Origin: Crotalaria pallida
Taxonomy: Eukaryota > Streptophyta > Magnoliopsida > Fabales > Fabaceae
Length of the DNA stretch: 64,000 bases
NCBI GenBank assembly: GCA_037953625.1
Contig: CM075651.1
Span: 129,608,501-129,672,500, forward strand
Reading direction: 5' to 3'
The notes below the pieces were generated by a model. It saw only the letters and a list, made by a program, of their open reading frames with translations, was not told where the DNA came from and ran no database searches. Both the position numbers and the translations under genes were made by a program. This document shows positions 1 to 10,266 of this stretch, piece after piece. Each line of letters begins with the position of its first letter. The first letter of the stretch is position 1.

Positions 1-730
1 GCCAATGTAGTGTCCTTGAACACTATATGTCCTTAACCCTCTGAGCCCTCAAGATTATGGTAATCAGGAGTTCAAGAGAAGGTCAAGTATCTATGTATGA
101 CCTTATGGTTTTTCTGCAGTTCCAGTTGGGAAAAGCAGGGTTTCCCCCGTCAACAAGTGTGTGCAGAGTGTCAACTTAGGGATGAGAGTACGTACCTGAA
201 ACCCTAGCTGTTGTGAGCTATTTATAGGGTTTGGAGGAAGTTGATGTGGGCCGTATGGGCCTCGTATCAAGGTGAGCTGAACTGGGATTCTGTGAGGAAA
301 TATAGGAGATTTATTCCCTTAGAATCCGGATAGGATCAGCTCACGATCCCATGTAGAGGCTGTTGCGAGATTCTAGGAGAAACATGCGGAAGAGATAGGA
401 AGCCTTGGTGAGACTGAGTCAACCTACCAGTCGACGTTATGTCTCGGTTCTAAAATCCCGAGCCGATGGAGTGAAGACCGTTGTTGAGGCTCGGTCCCAT
501 CAAGTCCGAGCCTGGTCTTTTCGTATGCTCGGAATGAACGTGTCCGAGCGTGGGACGTTTGTGTTAAGTAAACCGAGGGAAAGGTCCTTAAAAAATCCTT
601 TATATAGGACTGTAGTTTTTATACGGTCGGCAGACCCTACAAAGATGATGCACCAAATCCAGTGGTAAGCATTCACACTCCAGCATGAAAATCGTGTACC
701 ATTGCATGTTACTCTCGGATGCAACAATCA
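1..730 (+). repeat. LTR-like or intergenic fragment of unknown family
   Basis: No convincing protein is encoded here. The stretch is less AT-rich than what follows and has a TATA-like CTATTTATAGG near 218-228, a look shared with the solo LTR at 5592-5979. No LTR boundary or target duplication could be found, so an old LTR fragment is only a guess. The 87-codon ORF at 405-668 has no recognisable motif. Confidence 0.25.
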
Positions 731-1497
731 AATGGGTTGGACTGTTCCTTTGGTTGTTCTATAACTATTACATTCTTTAAAAAAAACAATAGTGTTTCAA
801 AATTAAATTTTCGAAAGTTAAATATAGCACTCAACTAGTTGTGACCAATTTTGTTCAAGAACCTTGCATATTCAGAAATGCGGTTGATAAATCAACCTCT
901 TATAATTTCTTATTTTCAACGGATAAACGCATGCAATGCCTTTTATTGTGATCAATTTACTCCCTATATATAAAGTATAGAGTATATAGACCTATAATAA
1001 AACCTACAATTTGGACAGAGGCTTCGAGTGGCCGGTAAGTATTGATTTTTTTTGTTGGTCTCAAAAATTGGAGCTGAAAATCTGAATAGCATGCATGCAT
1101 AATTTTTCTGTTCATTATGACATCAAAAGTGAGTTATATGATTTGGTTGATGATATGTATAGCATTTGTACAGAAATAAAGTGAGTTTTCTTCAAACAAA
1201 TTGAAGTGTGAGAGGCATTTACGGTTCTACTGGATTTTCACATTTTACTCTTATATGTGGAAACAACTCAACAAGTCAACCAACAAAGCATGCTGATTCA
1301 AGTGGAAACAAGTCATGTTTTACCTAATTGATTCAAGTGATAACTTTCATATTGTAATTCTCTTAATAAATTAGGGATGACATTGGTGGAGTTGATTGAA
1401 AATGTACTGGTATTATTATCATCATTTTATCAACTTAATGTTGTCCATGCTCCATGAGTTTTTTTGTCGAGCTTTAATTTTAAAAGAGTTTAATATT
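731..1497. other. AT-rich intergenic stretch, no gene seen
   Basis: Unique-looking AT-rich DNA with many short poly-A/T runs. I see no coding potential, RNA gene or transposon end. The 62-codon ORF starting at 1396 runs into the MITE that follows and is chance. Confidence 0.5.
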
Positions 1498-1646
1498 TGT
1501 ACACTGACAGTGGAAAGTTTTTTACACTGTCAGTGCATCATCCACCATCAATATGTATTACTTTTACTTATAAGTCAATCATAGCTAACCAATCAACGGT
1601 GGATAATATATTGACAGTGTAAAAAATATTTACACTGTCAGTGCAT
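1498..1646. mobile_element. Short foldback MITE, 'TTTACACTGTCAGTG' family
   Basis: The left end carries ACACTGACAGTG and TTTTTTACACTGTCAGTGCA. The right end carries the same motifs inverted, followed by TGTCAGTGCAT. The arms stay complementary inward as far as ATCCACC / GGTGGAT, giving a hairpin of about 150 bp. A degenerate relative lies at 40688-40836. No transposase is encoded, so this is a non-autonomous element of uncertain superfamily. Confidence 0.6.
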
Positions 1647-1775
1647 ACATTATTTTTCTCATTTTAAAATGTGATTTCCCATAGAAAAAAAAATCATGTG
1701 TAAAATTACTATATCAAGCTTTAATAAAGTTAACCTTTAATTGCACTCAAGAAAACATCTACTAATAAAAAGTTA

Positions 1776-2070
1776 CTCCCTTCGGTCCTTATTACAGGGC
1801 ATACTTAACCGAATTACACATATCAAGGAAAATGGTTGGTTTTATGAATTCTATGAGAATATATTGTAACATTACAATTTTACCCCCTTAACTTTTCTTG
1901 GAAAATTCGCACTCATTAATGAACAACAAAAAACACATAGATTGTCAAAACATTTAATAAGGGCAAAAAAGAGAAAAATCAATAAATGATGCATAGAAAA
2001 TATAAAGTGACTTATAATTAGGACCAAGAAAATTTTTTAGAACGTGACCTATATACAGGACTGAAGGGAG
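1776..2070. mobile_element. Stowaway-type MITE
   Basis: Terminal inverted repeats CTCCCTTCGGTCCT (left) and AGGACTGAAGGGAG (right) are flanked on both sides by TA, the Tc1/mariner target. The CTCCCT...GTCC terminus is diagnostic of plant Stowaway MITEs. The 295-bp interior is AT-rich and non-coding. Confidence 0.8.
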
Positions 2071-3486
2071 TAACTTAAACCCAATGCACGGGAAAGTTAG
2101 CTAGTATTTCAATATATATGAAGTTTATGGACATGCGGGGCCCGTGAAAGGAATTAATTTCCAACATACGGTCCCAAATTAGCTTAATCAGACATGAACA
2201 TGCACGAGTACCTTCGGACTTTTAGCCATGTCAATCAATCAATTGATTCTACATTCAAAATTGATGGTTTGATTTTTATTTTTTAATTTTATTTTATGAA
2301 ATTGATGGTTTGATTTTGACCTCAATAAAATTTAGAGAAGCAACTATATTGTCATTTTTTAAAATTAAAAATTTAAGATTTGCTTAACCTCAGTTTTAAT
2401 GTATTGAAAAACTAAGTTTATTCATTTTTGTAATTGTAAATTCATTTTTTTCAATGAAAACTTTTTGTTAAAACTTTTATCCCCAATCTTAAAAATTAAT
2501 ATGAAAAAAAAATATATTTTTTCTTTTATAAATATCCCTCTAATCATATTATAAATTATATATTATTAAAAAATTTTGATTATTTTTTATTAAGTCATTT
2601 TATAATTTTTAAGTAACATTTACTTTATTCCTTTAATGCTTACCTTTATTAAATTTCTTTATTTTTTAATTATTGAATCAATAAACAATCAATTGGATAA
2701 ATCAAAAGTATAGACATGAAAAATAAAGTTAGTATACTGCTCCCAATTGTGAAATACTCCAATATTAATAAACTAACTATAACTTTTTTTTTTGTTTATT
2801 TGTGACTTATAATATGAACCAATGTAAATATTATTTTAAAGTGAATTAACATATAAAACAAGGACATAAAAATATTTTTTATAGCCAAATATTTATTTTA
2901 GGGGAATATAAAAGTATATTAAACTACTTTCCTCCGTTTCACTTTATTTATCGTTTTAGCATTTTTAATTTGTTAAAAATTGTTTGTCGTATTAGGAATT
3001 AGAGGAGCATTAATTAATTTTTTCCAAATTTAATTTTACTTTTAAACTTTTTGAAATATGTGAAATATGTGATAATTAATATAATGTTAGGATAATATAG
3101 TAAAATTGTCTTATTCTTCTCTTAAAAATTGAAGTAGTAAATGAATTTCTTAATTTGTATCAAATTCTTAACACGACATATAAATTAAAAAGGAGAGGAT
3201 AATTTTTAGTCGGTGAATGCACGGATTGTTGTAATGCTATATTGCTGCTAATGCTCTTTTATTATATTTAAATAATTTGAATATGATTTTGTAATAATTT
3301 AATATTCAAATTTAAGACTTGTAATAAATAAAATAAAAAAATATGAGACAAAATTGATTTCAATTACGATAATTTCCTATTGTGAATGGTAATATATTTT
3401 TAAACTATCGAAACGGTTTTGGACATCATAATGTAATTGATGTACTATTTATCAATTTTTAAAAATATTTTTCTGCATTTTTTTTT
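2071..3486. other. AT-rich intergenic stretch with a CACGGG terminus
   Basis: Very AT-rich and without coding potential. Near 2086-2107 the motif AATGCACGGGAAAGTTAGCTAGT resembles the ends of the foldback element at 38921-39155 and may be one end of a relative. Around 2931-2950 a CTCCGTTTCACTTTATTTAT motif looks like a worn Stowaway end, but no partner was found. Confidence 0.4.
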
Positions 3487-3583
3487 ACATCAAGGATATT
3501 CTTGGTAGGGATTGAACCTCTGACATCATGTTTAAAGAACTCAGTCATCTACCAACTGTTAAGGTTCCATCTCAAAACCAATT
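3487..3583 (-). repeat. tRNA-derived SINE copy, shortened, minus strand
   Basis: Read on the minus strand it has GGTAGATGACTGAGTTCTTT, then a pol III B-box-like GAGGTTCAATCCC, and ends in GATATCCTTGATGT plus an A-run (the T-run at 3479-3486). The order matches the SINE at 43907-44094, which has GGTAAATGACTGGGTTCTTT and ends GATATCCTTAGTGG plus A-run. The middle of the family unit is missing here. It is a retroposon, not a tRNA gene. Confidence 0.6.
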
Positions 3584-4227
3584 GACAATGAGAGGAGTAG
3601 CCCAACAAATATTTAAACCATGCCATATATTATGAGGCAGGCGATGTGGGCAACACCAACTGTGTATGCTTTGTTGGTTATTTTTCCACATTTTTAAAAA
3701 ATGTAGAATGCCATATGTTAGGTGGCCGGTATGCTTTAGTTTATTTACATTCATCTTAGAGCACATGTTAAAAAAAAAGAAAAAAAAAGAGAGAAATATT
3801 ACAATGATATTAGCTCCTTCAAAATGAGATGAGAAAGTAAGTATGTATTAACCTTTGATTCACTAGTCACACCCTTACATAATTTTGTATCATGTATATT
3901 CTTAATTTAAATAAAATTCTTAGGAGTCACATATATACTGTCTAAACTTTTATTTTTTGGCATATAATGAGAAGTAAATAAATCTTTATAATAATGTAAT
4001 AGAAATTGGGATCTACTTGAAGAAGAAGTAGTGGAGAAAAAAGGAAGATCAATAATTGGGATCTAAGAATTAGATGACATGGCCAACAATTGAGATCTAC
4101 TTGAAGAGAAGGTGGAGAAAAAAGAAGAGCAACAACTAATATTCGGAGTTTATCAAAGATGTATGATAGCTTGTTATATTAGAAATCCAAAATAAAGTGG
4201 ATAAAGGAAAGGTGCAACAATTCCAAA
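3584..4227. other. Intergenic stretch, no gene seen
   Basis: AT-rich DNA. The minus-strand ORF overlapping 3572-3766 has no recognisable domain and overlaps the SINE. The part after about 4150 may be the decayed 5' portion of the LINE that follows. Confidence 0.4.
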
Positions 4228-5571
4228 TTTTTCAACCAACGATCAAAAGAAACAGGAAGCTTGATGAAGTACCAGGAATCAGATGGAATGATCTCTTGGC
4301 GGAGGAACCTTCAGTAATAAAGTTGCATATCAAAGACTTTTTTTAGAGAAAATTTTAAGAAGATAGAACGGGAGAAGATCGATCCTGGATAACATTAATT
4401 TCAGCCAGATATTGGAAGATGAAAAACAAATGTTAATTGCTAAGTTTGATGAAGAAAAAAAATTTAGAAATGTTGTTTTATGGAGTTGTGAAAGGGATAA
4501 AATCCTAACCCTGAGCGTGTGCTTCAGTGGTAGGGATTGATCCATGCTTAAGTAAGGTCAGGTGTTCGAATCCTGCCTTGTGCATGCAGCAGCTTTAAAT
4601 CTCGGGGCCAGCTGTCCCACCCATTAAAGGTGTCTACAAGCTAGCGAGGAGATTAGTCACTTTCTTAAAAAGGGCATGGGTGTGTATGAAGGTGACTTCC
4701 AAGTAAAGGGGAAATTCCCAAGAGGAAATAGTGCTTCATTCTTAGTGTTGATTCCTAAAGTAGAGAACCCTCATAATATTGAAGATTGTAGACCGATTTC
4801 CCTTATAGGATGCAACTACAAGATGGTTTCAAAAGTACTAGCAGTAAGCATATAAAAGGTAATGAATTCTATTGTCTCTCTCAATCATTCTCCTTTTGTT
4901 GGTCAAGATTCATACTGGATGGGGTTGTTGTTGCTAATGAGATAAGTGATCAAGCTAAGAGAAAAAACGATCTTTGTTTGATATTCAAGATAGATTTTGA
5001 AAAGGCATATGATTGTATTAATTGGAACTTCCTAGAATACATGCTTTGTAGAAGAATGGGGTTTCCAAATAAATGGAGAGGATGGATCAGATCGTGTTTA
5101 AAAGCATCCTTGCATGCTCTGAATTTGTGCTGGGATGAAAATAAATTGTCATAAAAGTATATGGCTAATTTGCTTAACTGTAAAATTGGAACTTCCCCGT
5201 TCAAATATTTAGGGATTCCGATGGGAGCAAACCCCCGATTGTCTTCTACTTGAAAGCCAGTTTATCGAATTTTCCACAAGAAATTATCTTCCAGGAGACA
5301 AAGGCATCTTTCATTTAGCGTTGAAAATGTATGTAGCTAAAAGAAATGGTTTGGTGAAACAATAAAGAGGCACCAGGGCCCAAAAAGAAAGCGAAACACA
5401 CAAAGAACTAAGGACTAGCGGAATTGCGGCACGGAGCAGGTTAGCGGCATAGAACTAGAAGGCTGTATCACTAGTGCTTTAGCCCGACTTTATGTGCTTG
5501 TTTTAGTCCATCATTGGTGACTACCCTTTGTGCTTTTATCAATGCATTTTTGCTTATGAAAAAAAAAAAAC
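4228..5571 (+). pseudogene. Decayed L1-type LINE (ORF2 reverse transcriptase remnant)
   Basis: Scattered across frames are plant L1 ORF2 pieces: a VVLWSCERDK segment near 4460-4497, GNSASFLVLIPKVENPHNIE then DCRPISLIG near 4721-4809 (RT entry region), DFEKAYDCINWNFLEYMLCR near 4995-5055, and PFKYLGIPMGANPR near 5200-5240. Between the last two, about 5150-5160, the catalytic YxDD region is missing, so a large internal deletion has occurred. A SINE-like insert splits the front part. The element seems to end in a poly-A at about 5559-5570 after a non-coding tail. Frame changes and stops make it inactive. No target duplication was identified. Confidence 0.75.
4506..4640 (+). repeat. SINE-like insert with pol III B-box
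   Basis: An A-box-like GTGGTAGGGATTGAT is followed by a B-box-like GGTGTTCGAATCCTG, the spacing expected of a tRNA-derived SINE. It interrupts the LINE reading frame between the WSCERDK segment and the next recognisable LINE codons near 4655. The 3' part ends in GATTAGTCAC, similar to GATTAGTCATC in the SINE at 39285-39458. No tRNA cloverleaf is evident. Confidence 0.5.
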
Positions 5572-5591
5572 GCAAGGGCGAAGAAGGCTAG

Positions 5592-5979
5592 TGTTGTGGG
5601 GTGTTATCCCACATGTACCGGCAAGCCGGTTTTGTTGATGTACGATGATGATAACGGGTTTTCGATTAAAGAACTTCGTCACCGAGTCGCGATATTTGGG
5701 GTGATGTGTGTGCCGTGTGAAATGAGAGAGTTGAGAGTGTTCGTTCATACCTTAGCTATTACCTCTTATTTATAGGGTGAAGGGTATAATGTGTCATGAT
5801 GAGGCATTAAGACAGAGATGTAACGGCTCCATGAATGTCATCATGAGCAGCAATAATGTCAAACCGTTACAACGGTTACATGTTCATTGGCTATTGATGC
5901 CGGATTACCGGTATACCGGATTAATGCTTGTTGGTCCGTGATACTGGTTATTATTTGTTCATGATACCGGTCCATAACA
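5592..5979 (+). mobile_element. Solo LTR, 388 bp
   Basis: It starts TGTTGTGG and ends CCATAACA, so it has TG...CA termini with a short inverted repeat. It is flanked by a perfect 5-bp target duplication GCTAG (5587-5591 and 5980-5984). A TATA-like TTATTTATAGG near 5766 supports the plus orientation. The interior has CCGG palindromes such as CCGGTATACCGG. With no internal region between two copies, it is the product of LTR-LTR recombination. Family unknown. Confidence 0.75.
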
Positions 5980-5984
5980 GCTAG

Positions 5985-7384
5985 CCTTCATGAGAGCGAG
6001 GAAAGTGAGGGTGATGACGATGTTGATTTATGGGTTTCTCAAATTCTCTTTCTAATTATGCAAATATGTATCTCTATTTCTCTGTGACTTTATGTGTTTT
6101 ATTTTCTTTATATATTATAATAGGTATTAAAAATTACATAAAAACTAAATATTAAATATATATATAAAATTAGTTTTCAGCCCGTGTAGTACACGGGTTG
6201 GTTGTTTGTTTCTGTATTATTAGTTAAATATATTGCAAGATTTAAAAAAAAAATTACCATTAGTAGTTCAAAGAATTAATAATCATTTTACGTTTGAATC
6301 ATTATCAATTATTTATTAATAAATATAGGGTTGGTTGTTTGTTTCTTTATTATTAGTTAAATATATTGCAAGATTTAAAAAAATTAACATTAGTAGTTCA
6401 AAGAATTAATAATCATTTTAGGTTTAAGAATTGAATCATTATCAATTATTTATTAATAAACATAAAATATTTTGTTAAAAACCAAATCATCAAATTCAGG
6501 AAAATATAGAACTTAGTAATAAGTGATGGAGATTGAAGACTCAATCGAAAGCACGAAAAAAATGGGTTGCTACTAAATGGATGATAAATACTAGGTACTA
6601 TTTCCTTCAATAAATTTAGCATATCGTTCATTAGTTGAAATTTAAGATATAATCTTAACCTAATAAAAAATTTCATGTACCAACAGTTATAGCAAAAAAA
6701 CCCAAAAAATAAAAAATGAAAGTAAAAAACGCCGAAAGAGAGAAGAAAGAATTTCATCAATTCATGTTCCCTAGCTAACATGCAAAATTCTAAATTCTGG
6801 AAAAAATAAAACATGGAAATAATTTTATTTTCCCGATTATCCAAGTATACGTTGAAAGTTTTTGTACAAACTTAGTATATATAATTCTTGAATTTAATAG
6901 AAAGAACAAAACAAAAAAATTGAGTTTGAAATTAAAATAGTTAAAATCATACACCTGAATATGGATTTTGAATATTGGGGAAGTGGAAAAATGAATGTAG
7001 AGAAACTAAATTTGAAAGAAGTAGAAAAATGAGGGAGCCAATAAGGGAATGTTTAATTTCAAACCATTTAGAAACTACAAACATGCCTTATTGTTTAATT
7101 TCAAACCATTTAGAAACTACAATCATGTTGTTTTCATTTGCAGTTTCTTTTTTTTTTCACTTTGATTTGAATTTTGTCCCAATATAAAAATCAATAATTA
7201 CCAACTATCCTATAAAAAAATAAGAAAAGAATAGCATTAATCGAAATTTTCATTGACTTTAGTTGTGATCCGGAACCATATTAACGATTCAAAATTTCAA
7301 ATTATTAAAATAAAAAATGAATAAAATAAAAACAAATAAAGTTAATGATGTGAAAAATACCAATATGTAGCAAGTTGAGAAACT
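5985..7384. other. AT-rich intergenic stretch with a 133-bp tandem duplication
   Basis: The segment starting GGGTTGGTTGTTTGTTTCT at 6195 is repeated from 6328 to about 6463 with a few differences (period 133). A CCCGTGTAGTACACGGG palindrome at 6181-6197 sits at its left edge, resembling the termini at 38921 and 49483. The 132-codon minus ORF at 6446-6844 is rich in Phe/Leu from A/T runs and has no domain; I do not count it as a gene. Confidence 0.55.
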
Positions 7385-7555
7385 TGCGAGGAGCCCATGA
7401 TGTTTTCTCAAACATATATCGAAGAAACACTTTCAAAATCGGATCACGTAACGACCGATTTAGAAAGTTAGATTTTATTTACAAAATTGTCACCGCGTTT
7501 TTTTTTTAAATTGGCTTTACAACGACCGATTTTAAAACCTTATTTTCTAGTAGTG
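7385..7555. mobile_element. One end of a CACTA (En/Spm) DNA transposon
   Basis: The sequence ends TTTTCTAGTAGTG at 7543-7555, the reverse complement of the CACTACTAGAAAA terminus of plant CACTA transposons. Inside it are subterminal copies of AACGACCGATTT (7453-7464 and 7521-7532) and an AATCGGATCACGT variant, as expected of subterminal repeats. The partner CACTAC end was not found in this window, so the element is truncated, rearranged or degraded. Confidence 0.6.
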
Positions 7556-8518
7556 ATATAGAAAGAGAAGAACACTGACGAAGAGAATAAGTCTTAACTC
7601 TCAATGAACAACATAAGTTTACTCTACACTATTTCATTACATACACAGAGAAGTGCTTGTTCTGAAAACTATGTAACTAAGATCTAGATAACTATTGCTA
7701 AACTTAAGTTAAAGATAATTACAAACAATAAAAGCAAGTAAGAAGAGATAATTTCAATATAACAAAATAGTAACAAAGAGAGAAAAGTTAAGAAGAATTA
7801 TCCAGCACTCCAACAAAACATGCAAAGAATCAAACAAAAGTCAAGAATAAAAGAAAGAATTTAAACACAGTAATTGTTCCAAGGTGTGAAAAAATTACAA
7901 ATTGAATTATTTCATGATTAAAAATTCGAAACATGAAAACTGATTAGAAGTTCGAAACATGGAAACTAATTATCTCATAGATATAACACAGATATGACAC
8001 AAATATATACATACTTTTCCTACATGTTGTCTGATCTCTGTTCACTTTACACACAATATGCATTAAGCTAGATTAAGGAACATATTGCTGTTACCCATTC
8101 ATATCGTTGTTGCTACATCCTAAATTAGCCATGTGATATCAGCGCACTTGTTCAATGTATGATTATTTTCCTGAGAGACACATGAATCTCAAAGGGTAAG
8201 TTGTTGTTCAATGGTGAGTGGTTATGCAGTTGTTGTTCAATAGTTGCACAGAATATAAGGAAGGATGTAACTTGATGTAACAAAGTAAAACTTATTGTAA
8301 CTCCTAATTGTAATAAAAGAACTTGATTTTTAAGATTTCAATTTGAAATTTGAAATTTGAAATTTAAAAACAATGGAAATTATGTGAAAGGAGGACACAT
8401 GGATGCCCTTGTTGAGTTGGAAACACCAACTTTTAATGAGAGAGCAGTATTTCAAAATGGGTGAATGAGAGAACTCCATTGAGACACCTTTTTATAATAA
8501 AAGGAAGGATTGCTCAGG
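7556..8518. other. Intergenic stretch, no gene seen
   Basis: AT-rich DNA with GAAATTTGAAATTTGAAATT short tandem units near 8344-8368. No gene or RNA signal. Its right end is the insertion site of the Tat element: GAAGG at 8519-8523. Confidence 0.5.
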
Positions 8519-8523
8519 GAAGG

Positions 8524-10215
8524 TGTTAACGGAAAATCGAAATCGACAAAAGGGCAAGAATGTCGGATGTATAAGTGACGTCGACAGAAGTGTACTTAAA
8601 CATTTTTGTTTAAAAGTGACTTCGAAGGAAGTGAACGTACAATCCGACAAAGGGTAGGTTTCGATGAAAAGGGTGTGTGTCGACAACATAAGTAATGTCG
8701 AGGGAGGTGTACTTAAGTGGCATGACTTAAAAGTGACTTCGAAGGATGTGAACGTGTGTCGACAAAAGGAAGAGGCAGAAACAAGAGGCCTGCGTCGAAG
8801 GAATATTGGTGCAGGAAAAGAGGAGTCAGAAACGTCATATCAACATTGGGAACGGAAGAGAAAATATGAAGGCATTTAATGCTACTTATGGCTATAAAAT
8901 CCTCATTTTTCACCGAGAAAAGCCACGAGTTACAATGAGAAAGCTTAAGGAATGCCTTCATGAATTTTGGAAAGAGGAAAAAAGATTCATATTCCACATA
9001 AGCATGAGTCCACCAAAGGCTAAACATGTGGGATTAAGGTGTTCGGGTGAGTACAGGGAAATGAAGGAATGTCCACCCCGAATACCACCTTTATCCTTTT
9101 GAATAGCGAAAGGCTAAACATGTGGGATTACATAGAACCCATTTCTGATGCGTCGGGTCATAGCAAAGAACTCCGAATTGGAGGAAGCAGTGAACCTGAT
9201 AAATAAGCATTGGAAAGGTCTTTGTAATCCCATAGGCCAAGGTTTGTATCTTACTAGGATCGACTACGGCCGCCTTTCCTATTAAAGAGTTAAAGGAAAC
9301 AAGTCCTTTGACGGCATTCTACTAGAAGTGTCGGGGGCATATTTTTGATTGAATGCTAGTGAAACAGCGTTTAGTTGAATTACATGTCACCAATATCAAT
9401 CGAATGCGTCTAAGGCCGACAGCGGGTCGAAAGTCTATTTCGACGATAGGCTTGTCTGTCGAAAGGAGCCCGATGTCGGCTGACATCTCAGAACCTAGAG
9501 GCTGGAGCACAACAACGTCAAAGCTTCAAGCAACAAAGAGACTTAGACAAGAGTCAAAGGTTGCAGTCGAAGAGAAGTGTCAGTCGAAGAGGTCTTAGCA
9601 AAGATGTCACCACGGGATTTGACAGAAGTATCCACTAAACCCAAACCACGACGTGGGCAGTTGCATCGTGGGGGATAGCGTAGTGGGTAGTTTTAGATCG
9701 TGGGTTTTGCAGTTATTGCAAAACGTGCAAGTATGCTTTTTAAATAGTTTCGGATTCCTATGCCTATAAATAGGAAGACCTTAGGTTGTAATCGGGGTCG
9801 GTTTCTAGGTTGACACACATAGGCCAAAATCCTAAACGTCTCACCGGAGCAGACAAACGGAGAAACGCCATTGTAAAGAACCTCAGCCTTCCACCCATTT
9901 AAATTTCAATGCAATCTTTACTTTTCCCTGCACATTTTAATTACATGCAATTTACTTTCTCGCAAATTTTAATCGCTTTCCTTTCGATTCCGCGTCATTT
10001 ACTTTACTGCACCATTTAAATTACGCCGCACCGTGTTCTTGGTGTCGGTTTTTACTTTTACTCGCATTTATTGTTGCGCTGTTCAAACCCAAATACCCAG
10101 AAATACCAAAAAGACGGTCAAGTTCCTTTCACAAGATTACCACATAACCTGTCGTTACCTACACCCCACACATCACCGTCAGTTCGGCAGGCGTCGGACG
10201 AAAATCCCACGAACA
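8524..10215 (+). repeat. 5' LTR of the Tat element
   Basis: Begins TGTTAACGG and ends CACGAACA; it matches 20877-21510 plus 35504-36561 in both sequence and total length (1692 bp). It contains a direct repeat of about 117 bp (starts near 8560 and 8677) and is unusually rich in TCGA (ten in the first 280 bp). Short ORFs inside it recur in both LTR copies and are not genes. Confidence 0.95.
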
Positions 10216-10220
10216 AAAAT

Positions 10221-10238
10221 TGGCATGCCCGGTGGGAC
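10221..10238 (+). promoter_or_regulatory. Primer-binding site of the Tat element
   Basis: TGGCATGCCCGGTGGGAC lies 5 nt past the 5' LTR, begins with the TGG that pairs with tRNA CCA, and has the expected length. I could not match it to a plant tRNA 3' end that I know, so the primer tRNA is unassigned. Confidence 0.65.
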
Positions 10239-10266
10239 AGGTTCAGAGTAATTTGTGCTTGTTTGT

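Noticed and set aside
4520..4590. Possible tRNA gene (B-box GGTGTTCGAATCC)
   Set aside because: No cloverleaf can be drawn, and the segment continues into a SINE body that interrupts a LINE.
6446..6844. 132-codon minus-strand ORF
   Set aside because: Phe/Leu-rich from A-runs, overlaps a tandem duplication and has no motif.
8664..9102. ORFs of 71-104 codons in the Tat LTR, repeated at 21017-21455
   Set aside because: Present in both LTR copies because LTRs are duplicated, not because of protein conservation; they overlap on opposite strands.
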